Assembly (NCBI GenBank): GCA_958354105.1 | Contig: CATWVA010000031.1 | Location: 1 to 19,090 of the forward strand | Direction of reading: 5' to 3' | DNA length: 19,090 bases | DNA from: an uncultured Collinsella sp. | GTDB lineage: Bacteria > Actinomycetota > Coriobacteriia > Coriobacteriales > Coriobacteriaceae | Shown: piece after piece, positions 1-6,955 of the stretch | How the letters are laid out: each line of letters begins with the position of its first letter | Position numbering within the stretch: the stretch's first letter is position 1 | Translations under genes and position numbers: made by a program | The notes under the pieces: generated by a model | Seen by the model: the letters and a program-made list of their open reading frames with translations, nothing else | Databases searched by the model: none | What the model was told of the DNA's origin: nothing

Positions 1-19
1 ACTGATCAAGAAGCACCCT

Positions 20-47
20 GCCCGGGCGCATGCGTCCGGGCATTTTT
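20..47 (+). terminator. Rho-independent terminator or leader hairpin before the PTS genes
   Basis: A 10-base arm (20-29) and a 10-base arm (32-41) pair completely apart from one G-U wobble. They are followed by an A and five T (43-47). This is the classic shape of an intrinsic terminator. It probably ends a gene that lies left of the window. It sits only 30 bases before the IIA start codon, so IIA either depends on read-through or this is an attenuator in the PTS leader. Nothing upstream is visible to decide. Confidence 0.8.
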
Positions 48-77
48 ATGCCGAAATTCGCAAGAAAGGGGAATCGA

Positions 78-494
78 ATGAGGCAGTTTATCGTTGCATC
101 CCATGCCCATTTTGCGTCTGGAATCGTCGAGAGCATTGGACTGCTTTCCGGCGAGCGCGAAAACGTCCATGCGCTCTCTATGTATGTCGACGGAAACGAG
201 GACCTGACCAAAGAGGCCGCAGCGATTCTGGACGGCTTTGCCGCGGACGATGAGGTCGTTGTTTGCACCGACCTCTTTGGCGGCAGTGTCAACAACGAGT
301 TCACCAAGATCGTCCAGACGCGTCCCAACACGCACCTCGTGACCAATATGAACCTGCCGCTCCTTATTCAGCTGCTGTTCGTGCCCGAATCCACCCCGAT
401 CGATGAGGCCATTCGCCAGATCGTCGAGGCGGACGACACCAAGGTCAAGTACGTCAACGACCTGCTGGGGCAGGCCGAACTCGATGAGTTTTAA
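78..494 (+). CDS. PTS mannose/fructose/sorbose-family IIA component
   Basis: This 138-residue cytoplasmic phosphocarrier accepts phosphate from HPr and passes it to the IIB protein encoded next. The N-terminus (FIVASHAHFASGI) matches the EIIA-Man fold, and His9 aligns with the phosphorylated histidine (His10 in E. coli ManX). The segment VVVCTDLFGGSVNNEF fits the family's conserved DLFGGSP-like loop. ATG 78 was chosen because AAAGGGG lies 6-13 bases upstream. The longer open frame from position 30 begins inside the terminator hairpin and is not a plausible start. IIA is a separate protein rather than fused to IIB as in ManX. It is first of four tightly packed PTS genes. Family assignment is secure; the sugar is not. 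Confidence 0.93.
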   Translation: MRQFIVASHAHFASGIVESIGLLSGERENVHALSMYVDGNEDLTKEAAAILDGFAADDEVVVCTDLFGGSVNNEFTKIVQTRPNTHLVTNMNLPLLIQLLFVPESTPIDEAIRQIVEADDTKVKYVNDLLGQAELDEF

Positions 495-510
495 TCGTTA
501 GGAGCACATC

Positions 511-981
511 ATGATTCAGATGATTCGCGTGGACTATCGACTGCTTCACGGCCAGGTTGCCGTTAGCTGGACCTCGGCTCTGGGTGCCGATTGCATCCTG
601 TTGGTGAGCGACACGGTCCTCAATGACAAGCTTCGTCTACAGGCCCTGTCCCTTGCAAAGCCTGAGGGCTGCAAGGTCGTCGTCAAAAACACCGAGGACG
701 CCGTCAAGGCGCTCCAGAGCGGAGTGACCGATAAGTACAAGCTCTTCGTGGTTTGCGAGACGATCCAGCAGGCCGGTGCCGTCGCCAAAGCGATGGGAGT
801 CAAGAAGATCAACCTCGGCAATGTTGCCTTTAGCGAGAATGCCCGCCAGGTCTCGACGAGCGTGTTCCTTACGCCCGAAAACGAGGCATACGTCAAAGAG
901 CTGCTCGGCGAGGGCTATGAACTGTTCATTCAGATGATTCCGGCAGATGCGAAGACTGACGCCGCGAAGGTCATCGGTTAG
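511..981 (+). CDS. PTS mannose/fructose/sorbose-family IIB component
   Basis: This 156-residue cytoplasmic protein takes phosphate from IIA and transfers it to the sugar during entry through IIC/IID. The signature RVDYRLLHGQV at the N-terminus carries the family's phospho-histidine, His13. The rest follows the EIIB-Man pattern, including VSDTVLNDKLRLQAL and the VKKINLGNV strand. AGGAG (500-504) lies 6 bases before ATG 511. An in-frame ATG at 520 is possible but worse placed. The gene follows IIA by 16 bases and IIC starts 8 bases after its stop, so the genes are co-transcribed. The substrate cannot be read from the sequence. Confidence 0.95.
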   Translation: MIQMIRVDYRLLHGQVAVSWTSALGADCILLVSDTVLNDKLRLQALSLAKPEGCKVVVKNTEDAVKALQSGVTDKYKLFVVCETIQQAGAVAKAMGVKKINLGNVAFSENARQVSTSVFLTPENEAYVKELLGEGYELFIQMIPADAKTDAAKVIG

Positions 982-989
982 GGGCTGTC

Positions 990-1781
990 ATGGTTATCAA
1001 GACAATCCTGATTTTCCTGATTGCCCTTTTGGGCTATTCCGAGTGGCTGACGGGCACGAGCTACCTCCAGCGCCCGATCGTGCTCGGACCTCTGGTTGGC
1101 CTTGTCATGGGCGACATGGTGACCGGCACGATCATGGGCGCCACGATGGAGCTTGCCATGGTCGGCGCCATCTCGGTCGGTGCGTATAACCCACCCGATA
1201 CGATTTCCGGCACTATCCTGGGCGTATCTCTTGCCATGCAGGCCGGCGCGGACGCTTCGGCGGCCCTGACCCTGGGCATTCCTATTGCAACGATCGTCCT
1301 GGCGCTCGATACCGCCTTGGGCCAGCCGGTGATGCTGCTGCTGGTGCACCGTATCGACAAAAACGTCGAGGACGGAGACACCAAGGCCATCACGCGCAAC
1401 ATGCTCATCGCCGGTTACGCGCAGAGCTGGTGCGGCCTGCTGATCATTCCCCTGGCATTCTTCTTTGGCGCCGATGCTGTTGCCAGCCTGCTCAACATCA
1501 TCCCCGATTTCGTTCAGACCGGCATGGATGTCGCCGCCGCCTTCTTGCCCGCACTCGGCTTTGCGATGCTGGCGCAGATGATTATGAACAAAACAGTGGC
1601 TCCGTTCTTCTTCGCTGGCTTCTTCCTCGTCGCCTACTTTGGCATTAGCACGACTGGCGTGGCGATCTTTGCCGCGATTATCGTCGTCGCGATGACGGTT
1701 TTGGGTGACAAGAAAAAGGCGGAGCAGCCCGCAGTGGCAACCGAGGATCCTGCGATTGGGAGTGGGTTCGATGAGTTTTAA
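990..1781 (+). CDS. PTS mannose-family IIC membrane component
   Basis: This 263-residue integral membrane protein forms the sugar-translocating channel together with IID. It is strongly hydrophobic with several transmembrane segments. It carries family hallmarks: LQRPIVLGPLVGLVMGD near residues 27-43, then ATMELAMVGAISVGAYNPPD, where a glycine/alanine-rich segment includes the conserved MELxxxGxxxxGAxxPPD-type motif. The C-terminal tail is charged (DKKKAEQ...) and presumably cytoplasmic. It begins 8 bases after IIB and its last 11 bases overlap the start of IID, which points to translational coupling. Confidence 0.95.
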   Translation: MVIKTILIFLIALLGYSEWLTGTSYLQRPIVLGPLVGLVMGDMVTGTIMGATMELAMVGAISVGAYNPPDTISGTILGVSLAMQAGADASAALTLGIPIATIVLALDTALGQPVMLLLVHRIDKNVEDGDTKAITRNMLIAGYAQSWCGLLIIPLAFFFGADAVASLLNIIPDFVQTGMDVAAAFLPALGFAMLAQMIMNKTVAPFFFAGFFLVAYFGISTTGVAIFAAIIVVAMTVLGDKKKAEQPAVATEDPAIGSGFDEF

Positions 1782-2607
1782 GTTTGAGTCTTCTTACGAC
1801 GGGCTGATTTCCCGCGCAGACCTTAAGAAGCTGTTCTGGCGCTCGATTCCCTATGAGCATTCCTGGAACTACGAGCGTATGGGCCATATCGGCTTTATGT
1901 GGGCCCTTATGCCGATCCTTCGCAAGCTGTATCCGCGGGATGCGGACTTTAAGGCCGCCCTCAAGCGCCATATGGAGCTCTATAACGTCACGCCGTACAT
2001 CTCGACGCTCCCCATGTCCATCGCCGCTGCAATGGAGGAGGTCAACGCTACTGACGATAGCTTTGACACGAGCGCGATCTCTAATGTCAAGCTTGCTTTG
2101 ATGGGGCCGCTGTCCGGCGTGGGCGATGCCTTCTACTGGGGCACGCTGCGAATTTTGGCAACGGGTGTCGGCACGTCGCTGGCGCTACAGGGCTCTATTC
2201 TTGGCCCGATTTTGTTCCTGCTCGTGTTCAATGTCCCTCACTACATCATCCGTTACCTGCTGACGTTTGTGGGGTATCGCTTTGGCTCGGACATGATCAG
2301 CAAGGTCCAGGAATCGGGCATTATGGACACGATCGTCAAGATGGCCTCTATCATGGGCGCCATGGTGATCGGCGCTATGACCATGGAGATGGTCACCGTG
2401 GACATTCCGCTCATGGTCGGCGCGGGCGATGGCGCTCAGACGCTCGCCGAGCTGCTCAACGGAATCTTCCCGGGCTTTGTCACGATGGGGCTGTTTGGAA
2501 TCGTCTATCTCATGCTCAAGAAGAAGATGAATCCGCTGGTCATCATGCTCGTGATCCTGCTCGTGAGTATCGCCGGCGCGTTCTTTGGAGTGCTTGGTGT
2601 TCAGTAG
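1771..2607 (+). CDS. PTS mannose-family IID membrane component
   Basis: This 278-residue membrane partner of IIC is specific to the mannose PTS family. The conserved N-terminal helix LFWRSIPYEHSWNYERMGHIGF and the motif MGPLSGVGDAFYWGTLR are diagnostic. Hydrophobic C-terminal segments end in VIMLVILLVSIAGAFFGVLGVQ. Start ATG 1771 has GGGAG eight bases upstream, gives the standard MSFKFESSYDGLISRADLKKLFWRS beginning, and overlaps the IIC stop by 11 bases. The frame is open back to 1705, but that region codes for IIC in another frame. A strong terminator follows at 2640-2673, closing the PTS unit. Confidence 0.95.
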   Translation: MSFKFESSYDGLISRADLKKLFWRSIPYEHSWNYERMGHIGFMWALMPILRKLYPRDADFKAALKRHMELYNVTPYISTLPMSIAAAMEEVNATDDSFDTSAISNVKLALMGPLSGVGDAFYWGTLRILATGVGTSLALQGSILGPILFLLVFNVPHYIIRYLLTFVGYRFGSDMISKVQESGIMDTIVKMASIMGAMVIGAMTMEMVTVDIPLMVGAGDGAQTLAELLNGIFPGFVTMGLFGIVYLMLKKKMNPLVIMLVILLVSIAGAFFGVLGVQ

Positions 2608-2639
2608 GGCATCCGTCATAATGAGAACAATGTAAGAGG

Positions 2640-2673
2640 GGGCGTCGCGCACACTGTGCTGCGGCGCCCTTTT
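2640..2673 (+). terminator. Rho-independent terminator after the PTS IID gene
   Basis: The arms are GGGCGTCGC (2640-2648) and GCGGCGCCC (2661-2669), pairing with one G-U wobble. An inner GCAC/GTGC stem extends them, leaving a 3-base loop and one bulged T. TTTT follows at 2670-2673. The end of the T-run is 17 bases before the next start codon and only about five before its ribosome binding site. The downstream epimerase is therefore probably expressed by read-through from the PTS transcript, at a reduced level. Confidence 0.85.
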
Positions 2674-2690
2674 GCCGAAAGGTGGACAAG

Positions 2691-3527
2691 ATGGAGTATC
2701 CGCAGCTTGCCGTCATGAATATCAGCCATCGTTATTTTGACCTTGAGGAATTCTTTTCCTCGGCAGCGGCCTCGGGCTACACGTGTTGCGAGCTTTGGAC
2801 CGGGGCGATGCATCTGTATGTCGATTGCCATGGATACGATTCGATCGAGCAGGTGCGGGAGCTGTCACAGCGGTATGGGGTTCGGATTGTGGGGCTTTGT
2901 CCCGAACAGAACAACCCCAAGCCGTGGAATATCGCGGCGCGCGGGAATGAGGCGCGTACCCGCACGCTCGCGTACTTTAAGAACGTTGTGGATATCGCGG
3001 CGGAACTTGGAGCCGAGCAGGTCATGGTCTCGAGCGGCTGGGCATTTTTGAACGAGCCGATCGAGGACGCGTGGGGTCGCAGTGCCTCGATGCTGCGTGC
3101 GATTGCCGAGCATGCGGGAGAACGTGGCGTGCGACTGGTGCTCGAGGCTCTACAACCGGTTGAGTCGATAATCGTGAACTCGGCGGCCGACACGAAGCGC
3201 ATGATTGAGGCAGTTGACCATCCGGCACTTAAGGCGTGTCTGGATATGGGCGCCATGGCGGTGGCGGGGGATACCGTCGACGATTATTTCGATCTGCTTG
3301 GCGATGATGTCGCCCACGTGCATTTTGTCGATGTTGCGGCAGATGGCACGACGCATCTTGCCTGGGGTGACGGCGACCGCGATATGCGCGCCGACCTGGA
3401 TAGGCTGGTGGCGCGCGGCTATCGCGGAGTTGTTTCGGCCGAGACCTATGACGGGCGCTATTTTGCCGACCCCGCAGCTGCCGATGCGCAGGTAATGGCA
3501 GAGTATCGTCGTGCGATTGGCGCCTAG
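2691..3527 (+). CDS. TIM-barrel sugar epimerase/isomerase, FrlC / tagatose 3-epimerase-like
   Basis: This 278-residue enzyme belongs to the AP-endonuclease-2/xylose-isomerase-like TIM-barrel superfamily, whose sugar members interconvert ketoses through a divalent metal. The expected metal/acid-base residues are present and correctly spaced: Glu152 (VLEAL), Asp185 (CLDMG), His211 (HVHFVD) and Glu251 (SAETYD). The segments CCELWTGAMH, IVGLCPEQNN, WGRSASML and LEALQPVESIIVNSA resemble E. coli FrlC (fructoselysine 3-epimerase) as I remember it. ATG 2691 was preferred over GTG 2682 because AGGTGG lies six bases before it. It sits directly after the mannose-type PTS and probably acts on the imported sugar or its phosphate. 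The exact substrate is unknown; a generic sugar phosphate isomerase/epimerase is the conservative call. Confidence 0.85.
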   Translation: MEYPQLAVMNISHRYFDLEEFFSSAAASGYTCCELWTGAMHLYVDCHGYDSIEQVRELSQRYGVRIVGLCPEQNNPKPWNIAARGNEARTRTLAYFKNVVDIAAELGAEQVMVSSGWAFLNEPIEDAWGRSASMLRAIAEHAGERGVRLVLEALQPVESIIVNSAADTKRMIEAVDHPALKACLDMGAMAVAGDTVDDYFDLLGDDVAHVHFVDVAADGTTHLAWGDGDRDMRADLDRLVARGYRGVVSAETYDGRYFADPAAADAQVMAEYRRAIGA

Positions 3528-3617
3528 GTGGGGTTGGGCTGCGGCAATCTGCCCCATGTTTCCAAATGAATACGGTGTGAGCGGCTGCGATGGATTTTCC
3601 CCGCAAACACTCTAGTA

Positions 3618-3626
3618 TGCTAAAGT
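3618..3626 (+). promoter_or_regulatory. Candidate extended -10 promoter element for the his operon
   Basis: TGC followed by TAAAGT fits an extended -10 box and would start transcription near 3633, right at the hairpin that follows. No convincing -35 hexamer is visible. The 169-base gap between the epimerase and hisZG (3528-3696) contains no T-box consensus. Its only notable small frame (3556-3615, 19 codons) has no run of histidine codons, so classical his attenuation is not supported. The call is tentative. Confidence 0.3.
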
Positions 3627-3630
3627 ACCC

Positions 3631-3660
3631 AGAAGACCGGCGGAGCTATGCCGGTCTTCT
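3631..3660 (+). terminator. Perfect 11-bp hairpin in the his operon leader
   Basis: The arms 3631-3641 (AGAAGACCGGC) and 3650-3660 are exact reverse complements around an 8-base loop. Only a weak pyrimidine tail (GTTCTAT) follows, so termination would be inefficient. The hairpin may be a weak terminator for the epimerase gene 104 bases upstream. It may instead be a stabilising structure at the 5' end of the his mRNA, if the promoter proposed at 3618-3626 is real. It ends 36 bases before the hisZG start. Confidence 0.5.
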
Positions 3661-3696
3661 GTTCTATACGAAACACAGCATGAGGAGGCTCACCAG

Positions 3697-5412
3697 ATGA
3701 CGGCCACACCGTGGGGATTCCGGGACATATTGCCCGAGGAGGCTCAGGCGCGCGAGGAGATTGCATGTACGGTGAAGGGCTGCTTCAGGGAGCATCATTA
3801 CCTTCCGGTCGAGACGCCGCTGCTCGAGGACAAGGGTTCGCTCGAGGAAGGCGGCCGCATTGCGGACACGCCGTTTAAGCTCTTTGATGACGACGGTCGC
3901 CTGCTGGTGGTCCGTCCCGACAACACGCTGCCGATCGTTCGCCTGGTTTCGACTCGCATGCGCGCGGCCGATCTGCCGCTGCGCCTGCGCTACGAGGCGC
4001 CGGTGGTCCGCGAGTGCCAGCGCAATGCCGGCGGCTCGCGTCAGTTTACGCAACTGGGCTTTGAGCTCATCGGTGCGGGCGATACCGCGGGCGATGTCGA
4101 GATCGTCTCGCTGGTGGCCGAGGCCGTGCGCAAGTTGGCGCTTCCCGATGCGCGCATTATCGCGGGCAGTGTGCGTCCGTTTAAGGAGCTGCTTGCGGCC
4201 TGCGAGGATCGCGAACTGGCTGCCGAGGCATTGCGTTGTGTGCACGCCAACGACTTTGTGGGCCTCGATGTCCGTGTGGCGGCAAGTGCCGAGCGCGAGG
4301 CCGTCAAGGCTGCCATCAGCGAGCTGCCGCGCCTGCACGGTGGCGCCGAGGTGCTCGACCGCGTCGACGTGCTGCTGGAGGCTGCCGGTATCGTCGCGCC
4401 ACTCACGCGCGAGCTGCGTGCCCTGGTCGAGGGCCTGGCTCCCGAGGACGCCCAGGTGCTGTCCTTCGACTTCTCCATCATGAACTCGTTTGATTACTAT
4501 ACGGGTCTGGTCTTTAAGGCCTATGCCGGCGGCCTGCCCGATCCGGTGGGTTCGGGCGGACGCTACGACTCCATCTTTACCGGTGCATTTGGCGACGGCA
4601 TTGAGGTGCCGGCGGCGGGCTTCGCCTTTTCGCTTGAGCGCTTGGAGGCCGCGCGCACCTCGGCCGAGGACGCCGCTTCCGACGGCGATCACGCCGTGGG
4701 CCGTGGCGCCGAGGGTCCGCTGCGCATTGCCGTGCCCAAGGGCTCGCTTAAGGCCGACACACTCGACGTGCTCGAGGCAGCGGGCTTGGACGTCTCTGAG
4801 TTACGCGACCCCGGCCGTCACCTGATCGTGCGCGGTCGCGACACGCGTGCCGGTGAGGGTGCGGTCGGTGATATCGAGTTTGTCATCGTGCGTCCCAGCG
4901 ACGCGCCCGCTTTTGTGGGCTGTGGCGGTGCCGACTGCGGCATATGCGGTTGGGACTCGCTTATCGAGGCAGACCTTAACTTGCTGCAGCTGGTCGACCT
5001 GGGCTACGGCCTGTGCACGTTTATCGAGGCGGAGCCCGCGTGGCGCGCCGGCCAGGCCGAGCGCAACTATGCCCGCCGTGGGTCGCTTCGCGTGGCCACC
5101 AAGTATCCGCGCATCGCGAGCGCCTGGTATGCCGAGCGCGGCGTGAACGCCGACATCGTCTCGCTGCACGGTAACATTGAGCTGGGCCCCATCGTTGGCA
5201 TGACCGATCGCATCGTGGACATTACCGCCACGGGTGCCACGCTGCGCGATAACGATCTCGTTATTACTGGTCGCATTATGGACTGCACGGCCCGCTTCTT
5301 TGTCAATCCGGGTGCCGCACGTCTGGATCCGCGCGTACGCAACCTGGCAGATCGCTTGGCGGCAGCCGTGAAGGACAAGCATTTTGAGCCCGTTGCGGGC
5401 TCGGCACAATAG
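3697..5412 (+). CDS. hisZG: Fused HisZ-HisG: ATP phosphoribosyltransferase, regulatory plus short catalytic domain
   Basis: This 571-residue protein carries out the first committed step of histidine synthesis, joining ATP and PRPP to give phosphoribosyl-ATP. Residues 1 to about 318 form a HisZ domain, a catalytically silent histidyl-tRNA synthetase paralogue, with GFRDILPEEA, LRLRYEAPVVRE and FDYYTGLVFKAY. After a charged linker (about 319-340), residues 341-571 form a short-type HisG. It begins LRIAVPKGSL and carries the PRPP loop DITATGATL at 508-516. Short HisG enzymes normally need a separate HisZ; here the two are one chain in one uninterrupted frame. GAGGAGG (3682-3688) lies eight bases before ATG 3697. 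The domain order suggests a self-contained, feedback-controlled enzyme. Domain calls are secure; the allosteric behaviour is inferred. Confidence 0.95.
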   Translation: MTATPWGFRDILPEEAQAREEIACTVKGCFREHHYLPVETPLLEDKGSLEEGGRIADTPFKLFDDDGRLLVVRPDNTLPIVRLVSTRMRAADLPLRLRYEAPVVRECQRNAGGSRQFTQLGFELIGAGDTAGDVEIVSLVAEAVRKLALPDARIIAGSVRPFKELLAACEDRELAAEALRCVHANDFVGLDVRVAASAEREAVKAAISELPRLHGGAEVLDRVDVLLEAAGIVAPLTRELRALVEGLAPEDAQVLSFDFSIMNSFDYYTGLVFKAYAGGLPDPVGSGGRYDSIFTGAFGDGIEVPAAGFAFSLERLEAARTSAEDAASDGDHAVGRGAEGPLRIAVPKGSLKADTLDVLEAAGLDVSELRDPGRHLIVRGRDTRAGEGAVGDIEFVIVRPSDAPAFVGCGGADCGICGWDSLIEADLNLLQLVDLGYGLCTFIEAEPAWRAGQAERNYARRGSLRVATKYPRIASAWYAERGVNADIVSLHGNIELGPIVGMTDRIVDITATGATLRDNDLVITGRIMDCTARFFVNPGAARLDPRVRNLADRLAAAVKDKHFEPVAGSAQ

Positions 5413-5439
5413 CGCGAGCACGCACGGGCGCCCCAACGT

Positions 5440-5484
5440 CCGGGCGGCGGGCCGACTGACGCCGCCGCCCGGTCTCTCGTTTTT
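5440..5484 (+). terminator. Intrinsic terminator between hisZG and hisD
   Basis: The perfect 11-bp GC arms 5440-5450 and 5462-5472 enclose an 11-base loop. They are followed by TCTCTCG and then five T (5480-5484). It lies inside the his operon, 33 bases before hisD and with no obvious promoter after it. It may therefore attenuate the distal genes relative to hisZG rather than end the operon. Confidence 0.82.
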
Positions 5485-5517
5485 CGAACAAAACCTCGAC
5501 CGATAGGGGATACCGAT

Positions 5518-6954
5518 ATGAAGACTATCAAGCTTGCTCCCGGTGAGCGTCTCGTTACCAACCAGCTCAACCGTAAGGGCGTGCTGCCGCAAAACATCGT
5601 CGACGCCGCCCGCGATATCGTGGCCAACGTGCGCGCTAACGGCGATGTCGCGGTGCGCGATTACTGTCGGCGTTTTGATGGTGTTGAGCTGCAGAGCTTC
5701 CGTCTGCCGCAAGAGCAGATCGATGCCGCGCTCGAAGGCCTCGATCCCGCTTTTGTCGCCGCGCTCGAGAAGGCTGCGCGTCAGATTCGCGAGTTCCACC
5801 AGCGCGAGGTCGAGCAGAGCTGGTTTACCACGCGCCCGGACGGCACGATGCTCGGCGTTAAGGTGACCCCGCTTGACGCTGCCGGCATCTACGTGCCGGG
5901 CGGTCGTGCGCAGTATCCCTCCACGGTGCTCATGAACGCCATTCCCGCCAAGGTTGCCGGCGTCAAGCGCGTGGTCATGGTGACGCCGCCGCAAAAGGAC
6001 GGCCTGATCAGCCCCTACACGCTCGCCGCGGCAAAGCTCGGCGGCGTGGACGAGATCTATATGGTGGGCGGCGCTCAGGCTGTGGCCGCGCTGGCGTACG
6101 GCACCGAGACCATTCCGCGTGTCGACAAGATCACCGGTCCGGGCAACGCCTTTGTTGCCGCCGCCAAGCAGATTGTCTCGGGCGACGTGGGAATCGACAT
6201 GGTTGCCGGTCCCTCCGAGGTCTGCGTGCTGGCCGACGCCACGGCCAAGCCTATGGTGGTCGCGGCCGACCTGATGGCCCAGGCCGAGCATGATCCGCTC
6301 GCCGCCTGCTATCTGGTGACCTGCGACGAGCAGTTTGCGCGTGAGGTTGAGGCAGGTATCGACATCCTGGTGGCACAGTCCCCGCGTGCCGAGATCACGC
6401 GTGCCTCGCTCGACAACGAAGGCACCATCGTGGTGGCCGCCGACATGGCGGCTGCCGTCGAGGCGGTGAACACCGTGGCGCCCGAGCACCTTGAGCTGCA
6501 CTGCAAGGATGCGATGGGCCTGCTCGGCGGCATTCGCAACGCCGGCGCCATCTTTGTGGGCGCTTGGAGCTCCGAGCCGCTCGGCGATTATGTTGCTGGT
6601 CCCAACCACACGCTGCCGACCGGCGGCACGGCCATGTTCTCCAACCCGCTTTCGGTCGAAGAGTTCGTCAAGCGCTCGAGCGTCATTTGCTATACGCCCG
6701 AGGGCCTGCTCTCCGACGCTCCCGCCACACAGCGCCTGGCCGAGGCCGAGGGCCTGTGGGCACACGCGCTTTCCGCCGCGCTGCGCCGCCGCATGTTGAA
6801 GCAGGGCGAGGATGCCGTGAGCGCCGAGTCGCTGGCGGCGGCCGACCTGACTAAGGTTGCCTGGCCGGGCGACGCCGTGGCGACGGTTGCCGAGGGTGTG
6901 GACCTGGCGGCTACAAGCGCGGATGGCGCCGGCGCGACTGACAAGGAGGCCTGA
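5518..6954 (+). CDS. hisD: Histidinol dehydrogenase
   Basis: This 478-residue zinc enzyme oxidises L-histidinol to L-histidine in two NAD-dependent steps, the last of the pathway. The four zinc ligands expected from the E. coli enzyme are in place: Gln255 and His258 (QAEHD), Asp357 (LGDYVAGPNH) and His416 (EGLWAH). The catalytic Glu323-His324 pair sits in APEHLELH. The family block LPTGGTAMFSNPLSVEEFVKR is also present. AGGGGA lies about seven bases before ATG 5518. The C-terminus is alanine-rich and about 40 residues longer than the compact E. coli enzyme; that tail is probably non-catalytic. hisC starts one base after its stop. Confidence 0.97.
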   Translation: MKTIKLAPGERLVTNQLNRKGVLPQNIVDAARDIVANVRANGDVAVRDYCRRFDGVELQSFRLPQEQIDAALEGLDPAFVAALEKAARQIREFHQREVEQSWFTTRPDGTMLGVKVTPLDAAGIYVPGGRAQYPSTVLMNAIPAKVAGVKRVVMVTPPQKDGLISPYTLAAAKLGGVDEIYMVGGAQAVAALAYGTETIPRVDKITGPGNAFVAAAKQIVSGDVGIDMVAGPSEVCVLADATAKPMVVAADLMAQAEHDPLAACYLVTCDEQFAREVEAGIDILVAQSPRAEITRASLDNEGTIVVAADMAAAVEAVNTVAPEHLELHCKDAMGLLGGIRNAGAIFVGAWSSEPLGDYVAGPNHTLPTGGTAMFSNPLSVEEFVKRSSVICYTPEGLLSDAPATQRLAEAEGLWAHALSAALRRRMLKQGEDAVSAESLAAADLTKVAWPGDAVATVAEGVDLAATSADGAGATDKEA

Positions 6955-6955
6955 T

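Noticed and set aside
3528..3696. T-box or His-rich leader peptide before the his operon
   Set aside because: No T-box consensus is present, and the one short frame (3556-3615) has no histidine codons.
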